Shown here in pieces: positions 1 to 8,500 of a stretch of 10,113 bases of DNA. Both the position numbers and the translations under genes were made by a program. The notes beneath the pieces are model-generated. The model saw nothing but the letters and a program-made list of their open reading frames with translations, searched no databases and was not told the DNA's origin. Source of the DNA: Baffinella frigidus (Eukaryota > Cryptophyceae > Cryptomonadales > Baffinellaceae). Each line of letters starts with the position of its first letter. The first letter of the stretch is position 1. Location: contig MU646370.1 of the NCBI GenBank assembly GCA_026770585.1, positions 675,982 to 686,094 of the forward strand, given 5' to 3'.

Positions 1-890
1 TACACCCTACACCCTGCACCCTACACCCTACACCCTACACCCTACACCCTACACCCTACACCCTACACCCTACACCCTACACCCCACACCCTATACCCTA
101 CACCATACAACCTACACCCTACACCTACACCCTACACCCTGCACCCTACACCCTACACCTTGCTTCCTACATTCTACACTCCAAACCCCAAAACCCTGAA
201 CTCAAACCCTACACACTGAACCATAAACCATGAGCCATAAACCATGAACCATGACCCATAAACCATGAACACTAAACCATGAACCATTAACCTTGCACCC
301 TTAACCCAACATCCTAAACCCTAAACCCGGAACCCTGAAACCTGAACCTTAGACCCTGAACCCTAAACCCTGAACCCAAACTGTAAACCCTAAAACCTCA
401 ACCCAAAACCCTAAACACTAAACCCTAAACCCCAATCCCTAAGCCCTGAACTCTAAACCATGAACCCTGAACCCCAAAGTCATCACCCTCAAACCTGTAC
501 CCTAAACCCTGAAACTTAAACCCTTTACCCCAAACACTAAATCATAAAGCCTTCAACCTAAACCCGAGACCCTCAAAACCTGAACCCTAAACTCTAAACC
601 CTAAACCCGAAACCCTCAAACCCTAAACCCCAAGCCCTAAACTCCAATCCCCAAACTCTCAGCCCTAAACGCTAAACCCTTAATCCTCAACACGAAACCC
701 TAAACCCTAAACCCTAATCCCAAAACCCTAAACACTAGACCCTAAACCCTAAACACTAAACCCTACACCCCAAACCCTAAACCCTAATCCCTAATCCCTC
801 AAACAGGTGTTCTCGTGTGGTCACCAGGCGCTCTGCCGTCAACCCTGAACCTCAAACCCTAAACCCTAAACCCTAAACGCTAATCACCAA
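1..890. repeat. Degenerate telomere-like satellite array
   Basis: About 890 bases of short C-rich units on the plus strand. The first ~165 bases are mostly TACACCC repeats. About 190-300 carries CCATAAA/CCATGAA variants. About 300-790 and 838-880 are dominated by CCCTAAA and CCCTGAA variants. CCCTAAA is the complement of the TTTAGGG telomere motif of plants and many algae. The units are too diverged to be an active telomere tip, so this looks like a subtelomeric or interstitial array. A non-repetitive island at about 797-838 interrupts it. Antisense reading of such 7-mers yields long spurious frames. Confidence 0.93.
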
Positions 891-960
891 ATCGGTCGCC
901 GGCCACCAAAACCCTCATCTTGCGGTCCTTGCGAGCCGATGGTCCTCCTTTAGGCCATGA

Positions 961-1067
961 AACGATCCTTCAGGTCCTTTAGGTTCTTCGAGCTCCCAAC
1001 ATAGGCGGACACCGGAACTTATCCTGCAGAAAGCCCAGTGCAGAAGGATCGCCTTTAGGTCCTTAGG
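961..1067 (+). repeat. Dispersed repeat family, copy A
   Basis: This stretch contains CCTTTAGG motifs followed by CTCCCAACATAGGCGGACACC and then CTGCAGAAAG. The same order of motifs recurs at 1500-1837 (two tandem copies), on the minus strand at about 4421-4590, and at about 8036-8126. It has no coding capacity. The family's repeated CCTTTAGG segment resembles a degenerate telomere unit, but that link is inference. Confidence 0.6.
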
Positions 1068-1499
1068 CAGAACCGGAGACCTTTGGTGCTTTGGTGCTTT
1101 TCTTTACACTCACATCGAAGGCCACGCCCACCTCACTCTTGAGGAGTTGGGAACGATCTACGGGTGAGTTCCCCGATCCTGCCCATTTAGGCTCGACCGA
1201 GCCCCCTTTCTTCCGTGGTGCAGTGATGCGCCCCCCCTTTTCGGTTGTTCGCGACGACCCATCCTTGAAAGCTCGCCTCCACCTGCGCCACACCGAAATT
1301 TTGAGCGAAAGCATGTGGTTGAAGGTATCAGAAGGGCCAGCAATCCACGAATTCGCAACAGTGTACAGAATTTCCCCCCCGAAGTCAATGCATGCAATGT
1401 GTTTCAGGATTTGTGTGGTCAGAGAGATGCAAGGTTACAACCGGTACAAGGTTAGAACCCGTATGTGCGGGTTGCAAAGGTCAGTGAGATAGCCTCATA

Positions 1500-1837
1500 G
1501 GTCCTTAAGGTCCTTTAGGTTTTAATTTCTCCCAACATAGCCCAACGCCACGCCCTTCCGTAGAAAGGACTGCAGAAAAAGCATTTTTGCTTTCGGATCG
1601 CGTTGAGCTCTCCAGTGCAGAGGCTCGTGAAGAAGGGATACAGGGTGGTTCTCTTGGGGTGTTTGAGGCTACCTTTAGGTCCTTTAGGTTTTAAATGCTC
1701 CCAACATACGCCAACGACACGCCCTTCCGTGGAAAGGACTGCAGAGAAAGCATTTTTGCTTTCGGATCGCGTTTAGCTCTCCAGTGCAGAGGCTCGTGAA
1801 GAGGGGGTAAAGGGTGGCTCTCTTGGGGTGTTTTGAG
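1500..1837 (+). repeat. Tandem pair of the dispersed repeat, 169-bp period
   Basis: Two long, very similar units follow each other, about 1500-1668 and 1669-1837. Both contain CCTTTAGGTTTTAA, then CTCCCAACATA, CACGCCCTTCCGT, AAAGGACTGCAGA, GCATTTTTGCTTTCGGATCG, CTCCAGTGCAGAGGCTCGTG and CTCTTGGGGTGTTT. The cores CCTTTAGGTTTT start at 1512 and 1681, a period of 169. The small frames inside are repeat shadows. Confidence 0.85.
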
Positions 1838-2198
1838 TTAACCCAAAAGGATCGCACTCGCCACACACACCGAACCCAAGTCAGCCTTAATGAGGCTCAT
1901 GGTATCCCATGGTTGAAGTTTAAGAGCTTCAATCACGAATACCTCACAAGGTGAGAGGGATTGTGTGGGGGTGTGAGGTACCCATAGGGACAGCAGGGCC
2001 GGATTTTGACTGTCTTTTTTATTTGACCATGAAATGACCATGAAATCGAAAAAAAGAGAGGCCGAGCACGGCGAGCAGGATCTTCCTCCTTTCTCTTGAG
2101 GCCGAGCAAAAACGAGAGAAGCCGAACAAGGTGCTGCTCGCGGGCAGGATCTTCTGCAGCCTTCTAGAGCCTTACCCAACTCTCCCCAGCCTTCTAGG

Positions 2199-2594
2199 AT
2201 GGCAGATCTGGAGAGGGTGCCGTTGGGCGGGGAGCGTGGCGGGCCAGCGCCCGATCCAACAACCCTCTTCCTCTATCACGCAAGGGGAGGCCGCACCGCT
2301 GAGCTGGAACGGATGATCAGCGAGAAGGTGGTCCTCAACTGCGATGTGTACGAGGCCGGGATCGGCGTGACCGCGCTCCACATCTGCGCAGAGCGGGGTG
2401 ACAATGCGAGCGTTGCGCTGCTCCTCAAGCACGACGCCCGGGCGTCCCGCTCGGTCCCCGGCTCTCTGGATACTCCGATGCACATGGCGGCAAGGGAGGG
2501 GTTTGCAGGCACCCTGGCCGTCTTCAAGGAGCACGGGGTTGACATGCACGTTAAAAACAACCACGGCGACACGCTGCTCCACCTCGCGGCCCAG
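2199..2594 (+). CDS. Exon 1: start codon and ankyrin repeats 1-4 (part)
   Basis: ATG at 2199 opens 132 codons ending ...LLHLAAQ. The N-terminal 20 residues are Gly/Pro-rich, then a diverged repeat (TTLFLYHARGGRTAELERMI) leads into canonical ones with TALHICAERGD and TPMHMAAREG. Reading on past 2594 meets TAA at 2604 in mid-repeat. Removing 2595-2796 instead restores a seamless repeat, AAQ joined to AGATETVRFLL. The donor side reads CCCAG/GCAGGC, so no GT is available. The start is the first ATG of the open frame; an upstream coding exon cannot be excluded. Confidence 0.88.
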
Positions 2595-5500
2595 GCAGGC
2601 GCCTAACCACCCTAAACCCAACACCCCCAAATCCCAATCCCTTAACCCCAAACCCCAAACCCCAAACCCCAACCCCCAAACCCCAAACCCCAACCCCCAA
2701 ACCCCAAACCCCAAACCCCAAACCCCAAACCCCAAACCCCAACCCTCAAACCCCAAACCCCAACCCTCAAACCCCAACCCCCAACCCCCAAAACAGGCAG
2801 GCGCGACCGAGACAGTGCGCTTCCTCCTGACCGTCGAGGGCGTGCGGGACTCGGCTGGCAATCGATTCGGGATGACACCCGTGATGCTCGCGAGCATCGC
2901 GGGGCAGGAAGAGGTCCTCAAGGAGCTTCTTCTCCACCCGTCTCACCGCGAAGTTGCCCGCGACGCGTAACTCCCCCTCCCCCACCCCCCACGCCCACCC
3001 CATTGAGAACCGAACGCTGAGGCGAACTGCGCGGCGGGGAGGCAAGGGGGAATTTGGATTGTATTTCTTATCATGGGGGAGGCCACGCTGGGGGAAGCAT
3101 GGCACTGAGGTCTCCTTCCGCTGCAGAGATGGCGATACTGCGCTTCACCATGCTGCGAGAGCGGAGCACGCGGGGTGCGTCGCGGCCCTGCTCAACGCCG
3201 GTGAGTCTGAACCTTATCCCCAGCCAACATCTCGTGGTGGTTGATACGTAGATGTTAAGCTCGCGTTGCTCACTCGAGCCTGCATCGCCCTCCGTACCAC
3301 GCAAGGGTGCAAGGCTGACCTGGGAAAACAAGTTAGTTCACACGGAATTTGTACCAACTTTCCGAAATTTCGATTTTTCTCTGGGGAGAATGTCAACTTA
3401 TGAGACTTTCAAAATAGTCAGATCTGACTATTTTTACTACACGGCACTCTGCCCTACAATCTTGGGTGGTAGCGATGCAGGGGGCACCCACCGATGTATA
3501 AATGTTGTATCAGGTATATTATATGTATGAGAGTGTATTAGTGTATACTACCAGCCGCCGCACGTTGCTTGTCGGTAGGGAGATGCCGCCGTCGCGTTGT
3601 TGGGCAAACCTTACACCCTAACCCCAACCCCAACCCCCATCTCCTCCTGAAATTCGAGAAATGGGATATTTGATCGGGGCAGGTTCGACAGCCTCGGCGT
3701 CGAACAAGAGGGGTGAGACCCCGCTCGCGGTGGCCAAGGCCAAGCAGAAGGAGGAGGAGGCGGGCGGTGGGAGGAGGCGGGAGGAGGAGGAGGGGGCGTG
3801 CAAGGCGGGAAAGGTCTTCCTGGTGCAGATGGAGGCGCTCATCTCCGCAGCAGCGGTTAAGGTGCGCCCCCCCTCCAACCTCCACCTCCTCTCGTTGCCT
3901 GAATCGTTACCTGAAAGGCAACGGCGCGACCACGGCAACAGCGCGTCGTTCGCGCGTCCCCCGTTGCTGGAAAAGGCGTCGAACCGCTGCGAGTGGATGA
4001 GCCTCGCGTCAGCAATGTGCGGTAGCTGAAGGGCATCGGAGCTAGATGGGGCATCGGAGGCTCGCTGCTGCATTCGCGCCTCGACTGCCGTCTTTATTCG
4101 GATGCCACGCGCCTCGACCCTATGTCCATCCCTCCGGACATCAGACCCACATGCTGGTTCTGCTGCAGGGCCCCGAAGAGGATAGAGGGAAATGTGGAAG
4201 CGAGAGGAAGTCATGGTTGGAGACTGGCCGAAGGGGGTGCCGATAGGGCCAACACGCGCCTTGCCCCTCTGCGTATGTCCTTGGTGCGTTGGTGCTTTGT
4301 ATCACACTCACATCGCATCAGAGCCTTCCTCACCGTGGAGAGATACGAAACAGTCTGCGTATGAACTCTATGCCCATGCCTCCGGACACCAGACCCAGCA
4401 TCCACCCAACCGTAATCAATGAGTTTTCTGCAGATCTTTTTCATGCAAAGGTGTGGTGTCCGCCTATGCTGAGAGAAATCAAAACCGCAAGGACCTAACG
4501 GATCGTGGTTGGGAGAAATCAAAACCTTAAGGACCTAACGGATCGTAGTTGGGAGAAATCAAAACCTTAAGGACCTAACGGATCGTGGTCCGCACGCAGG
4601 CAGAAGAGGCGTTCCTACAGATGCTCAAAGAGGAGGAGGCGGGTGCCTCTTCGAAGAAGGCCAAGAAGAAGCCCAAGAAGCCCAAACCCGCCGCTGCCAA
4701 GACTGCCGACGCTGAGAAGGGGGAGGCGCCTGCGGTCGGGGGAGACCCAGAGGAGGATGAGGATGAGGAGAGAGAGGAGAGAGAGGCGGAGCTGGCTGCG
4801 GTATGATCCTAGAAAGCCGCGGGGGGGTGTGCTAGCTAGCGCACAGTGCCGACGCGAGGCTCATCCGCTCGAAGCTGTGCAAAATATTTCGAAGAACATT
4901 GAGACGATAGGGCGCGACCTGGGACAGCGCTGCGTGCCAGACGTGGACTTGTGTCTTGCATCTCGCTCACCCGCCACGACTGTGCGATGCTTCCCCGCAG
5001 AACCGCACTGTACATGCCGTTGGTCAGCCAAGGCTGTCCAAGGCTGCTCGATGCCTCCCCGCAGAACATCGCTGCTCGGCACTGTAGCATCCCGGGTCTG
5101 TCTCCGCAGTTATCCTGGTGTATCCTCGAATGGGATACCCACGTACCCTCGTGTCTCCTCGAATGGGTTATACCATGGTGTCTCCTCAAAAGGACAGGCG
5201 CAGCAGAAGGAGGAGGAGGTGCAGCGGCAGCTCGCTGTTCGGCACTTTTGAACCTCGGGCCTATATCCCCTCTTATCCCGGTGTCTCCTCAAACGGGCAG
5301 GCACGGCGGAAGGAGGAGGACGCCGCGCGGCAGCTAGCGGCTGACGCGCGAATGGCCCAGGAGATAGCACGACAGGTCCTGCCCTCTCCACCTCTCGCGC
5401 ATGCCCACTCCTCTCTCTCTCGCCCCAATGCATCACAGCGGCTGACGCGCGTCTGGCGCTCGTGCTCGACAGGTCCTGTCCTTCCCGACTTACGCGCCTG

Positions 5501-8500
5501 CCCACTCCTCTCTCACGCCCCAATGTATCATCGCGCGGCACCGGGTCACGTTAGGGATTAGGAAAATTTTGTTGAGTGATCATAAAGTAGGGATGAGGGA
5601 TTATTGATCAGGGATCAGAGATTAGCTGTGTCGCTCGCTTCTGGGGGCATCATGTGATGCGAGAGGCTTATCCGGGAACACGTTTAATTCAAAAGAAAAT
5701 GGCCTTACTGGAGTATGCCCTAATTAAATTTACTTAGGGCCGTAATTAATCTTCTTCCAGCTCCTATGAACACATAGCGATCCGTTTTCTTTTAAATTAT
5801 ACATGTCCCCGGATTAAGGCGTGCCTTGACACGAGCGGCGCGGGTGCAGGTGGGGGACACTGACGACGGCGCATGGGAGACCAGCAAGCCTCGCGGTGCA
5901 TCCACCGCCAAAGTTGCGGGGGGGAAGCCTGCCGTCCCGAAAGTTGCCGGTCTCGCCTCGGGCAGAGACACTGTCTCTCACCAGAAGGAGGACCCCATCA
6001 AGGCTGCTAAGGGCGCGCGGGATGGCGGCGGGGGGGTGAGCGGCAAGGGCGGGGCGGGGGGTGGAGCAGGAGCGGTGGGTCAGGGTGGTGGAGTGAGGGA
6101 TGGCGGGGCGCAGAGGAGGCCCCTGGCGGCGGTGGGGGGCGTGGGCGCGGCAGGGGTGGGGTGGGGAGGAAGGCCGGTGGATGGTGGTGCAGCGCTGCGG
6201 CAGCCTCCTGCGGGACGAGGGGAGAGGGAGAGCGCGGGACGGGGGGATGGGGGACACGGGCCGCGCGGTGGCGGCAGCTTTGCCAAGGGCCCTCCCGCAT
6301 CCGCCACCGGAGGGGTGGGGCGGGGCACGGGGCAGGTGGGGGGAGGGAGGGGGCGAGGGCGGGGCGGGGCGGCAGAGGGCGGGATGGTGCTTCCGAAGGC
6401 CACGCTTCGATCGAGTGAGGTGCGTGCTCCGAGGAAATCCATTCTTCGACTCACGCTGCTTGATGCGGCAAGTTACGCCCTGTCGAGATTCAGGGGCGTT
6501 TTTGCAGCTGCCGTCTAGCCTCGTGGAGGGTTACTCGGATCATGATGGGATCATTCATGATCCGGGCAACCCTGCAGTAGACTAGACGGCAGCTGAAAAA
6601 ACGCCTATCCCTTAAGTGACCAGTAGGCTCATACGCCCTACCGTAGGGCCCTAGGACCTGCCTAGGGCTTCCACGGGTGATTATTCGCCCGTTGGTCACT
6701 TAAGGGATACACGCGTGTCGGGCACAGTCCTGTCGAGGCAAGGAGCATCGATGCCTCGGGTGGCGGTGCGAAGCGGCGCTGGAATGAACACGGCTCCTGC
6801 TGGCGCATGCGGCTCATGTTGGCTCATGCTTGGCTGGGCAGGTTGCAAAGCACGAGGAGGCGTCGGAGAAGGTTGAGCTGATGCTGCAGGCCCTCGGCGC
6901 GCACACCCCCACTGCTTCGATGGCTGCCAAGGTCGAGGCCATCACGCGTGCGGCGCGTGGCATCACTCTCTCGTCTGAGGTGCGCCCTTAAGGGTTGAGG
7001 GTGTAGGGTGTAGGGGGTGAGGGGTGGGGGGTGGGGGGTGGGGTGAAGGGTGTTAGGTGTAGGGTGTAGGGTGTAGGGTGTAGGGTGTAGGGTGTAGGGT
7101 GCAGGGTGCAGGGTGTAGGGTGTAGGGTTGAGAACTGGCATCGCTAGTGCCAGACGAGGATCGTCTTTCTCTTCTTCATCATCTGCCAAATACCTTATAC
7201 ACGCCAGCGCCATGTGTGTGAGAACCTTGGGGATGTGAGGCCTCACCCGCTCGTGAACGCCCGCGTGACCGGTCACGCGGACGCCGAAGCCAACTGTCCG
7301 AGGTGACTGCCTTGCGTTGTACTGTAGTAATTTTTAGCCATAGAGGTTTCAGGTACTTGAAATACCGAGAACCTTGGTGATGTGAGGCCTCACCGCCGCC
7401 AGTCGTGTCCTCGAGTTTCTAGCAGAAGCTGCGCCTCTCTCCTTCGAAACATGCAGTGCGGAGCGTGGTTGACAATGGTGTGTACCTGCCTTGAGCGCAA
7501 GGAGCGGGAGAGAGAGGTGGGCAGGTACGCACGAATTCAAACCACGCGCTCAAGCAACGTGCAGGTGGACAGGCCTCACGTAGTGACGCATCATGTGGTG
7601 TACGATCGTGAGTACCTTTTCACCTGTCTCTCCCTCTTGGCAGTTGCTCGACTTCTCGTACCGTGTGTGAGAGAACCTTGGATGAAACATGGAGGTGATT
7701 CCTCTCCCTGTTGGCAGTCGCTTGACTTCTCGTACCTCATGAATCAACCAAGCGCTCACGCAACGTGGAGGTGAGGCATAACGGTCGGCCCGCCTTCTTA
7801 TGCTAGCGCTATTCGTAGTAACAAAGCCTCTCCCTCTTGGCAGTCGCTGGACTTCTCGTACCTCATGAATCTGGACGAGGACTCTCAGACCGCGGTGCTT
7901 CGCTTCGATCTCACGGGTCTGCCCTTTCCACACCGGAATGATCGAGAGAAACCGACGCCTTATCCGCGTCAGATCTGACGCTGGTGACTTGAGAATTCAA
8001 GGGGTTTCCCTTGAAAGATGTCCAAGGTGGATCTTTCGATCCCTCTTGCGTGGTCAAGTCCCTGAGGTTTTCCTCCCAACATAGGCGAACACCACGTCTT
8101 TCCCCAGAAAGATCTGTAGAAAAAATGCCCCCCCTCCCCTCGACTGCCACCCTCGACATCTCTACCCTCGACTGCTCCTTTTCAGCCTGGCCGCAATCCC
8201 TCTCTCTGATATGCCGCCCCTCGCATTTAGCTCCGCTCCTTCTCCCCTCCCGCCCCATCTCACATCCCGCTCCCTCTCCCCTCCCGCCCCCTGTTCCTGC
8301 CGGGGCTGCATCGTCAGTCCCCCCTGTGCCGCCCCTGCCGCTCTTTCCCTGCCGCCCTTTCCCTGCCGCTCTTTCCCTGGCCGCATCCTGGATCCACTTC
8401 GCGCTTGCCGCGCACTCCTCCTCTCCTCTTCTCCTCCCCTCCTTCCCATCCTTCCCCTCCACCTCCTCTGATCCTCCTCCCCTTCCTCTCCGCTCTCCTT

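Larger units (their letters stand above)
891..2198. other. Gene-free region upstream of the ankyrin gene
   Basis: I see no convincing gene here. A 133-codon plus-strand frame (1091-1492) lacks recognisable motifs and runs through dispersed-repeat sequence. The stretch holds copies of a dispersed repeat (listed separately) and, next to the gene, a short internal duplication at about 2055-2157: GCCGAGCA/GCCGAACA motifs recur, and GCAGGATCTTC occurs at 2075-2085 and 2144-2154. The promoter and 5' UTR of the downstream gene presumably lie at the right-hand end, but I see no TATA box or other defined element. A pyrimidine tract ending in CCCCAG near 2190 could be the acceptor of an intron in the 5' UTR; this is speculative. 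Confidence 0.5.
6036..6841 (+). other. Intron 8 (806 nt): G-rich tract and two palindromes
   Basis: The first ~350 bases are strongly G/purine-rich on the coding strand (GGGG runs throughout 6036-6385), the kind of sequence able to form G-quadruplexes. Then come two abutting hairpin elements (6495-6605 and 6606-6709). Long frames on both strands in the G-rich part are low-complexity and not believable as protein. Confidence 0.6.

Noticed and set aside
1-165. A true chromosome end (active telomere)
   Set aside because: Units are TACACCC with many variants instead of a uniform telomere motif, and window edges need not be chromosome ends.
1-890. CRISPR array
   Set aside because: Repeats are contiguous 7-mers without spacers, and the window is eukaryotic.
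1091-1492. 133-codon plus-strand frame upstream of the gene
   Set aside because: No recognisable motif; its start lies in a repeat shared with intron 4, and the opposite strand is equally open.
2172-2921. 249-codon minus-strand frame with many GLGFGVWGLGFGVW repeats
   Set aside because: The repeats are a translation of 7-bp telomere-like units (21-nt period), and the ends are antisense to ankyrin exons 1 and 2.
2398-2970. 190-codon plus-strand frame with PNPKPQTPNP repeats
   Set aside because: It uses the wrong frame of exon 1 and reads through the satellite of intron 1. Only its last third (exon 2) is in the ankyrin frame, reached by splicing.
4847-4933. Possible extra phase-0 exon of 29 codons (contains EAVQNISKNIETIGRDLG)
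   Set aside because: Composition is plausible and phases fit, but it would leave only a 46-nt intron before it and a weak GTGCCA donor. Left out pending transcript evidence.
5826-6518. 230-codon plus-strand frame taken as a single coding region
   Set aside because: Only 5850-6035 looks like protein; the rest is a Gly/Arg-rich reading of purine-rich DNA and continues into hairpin element 1.
6824-7276. 150-codon minus-strand frame with TLHPTPYTLHP repeats
   Set aside because: The repeats are telomere-like units read in antisense; the remainder is antisense to exon 9.
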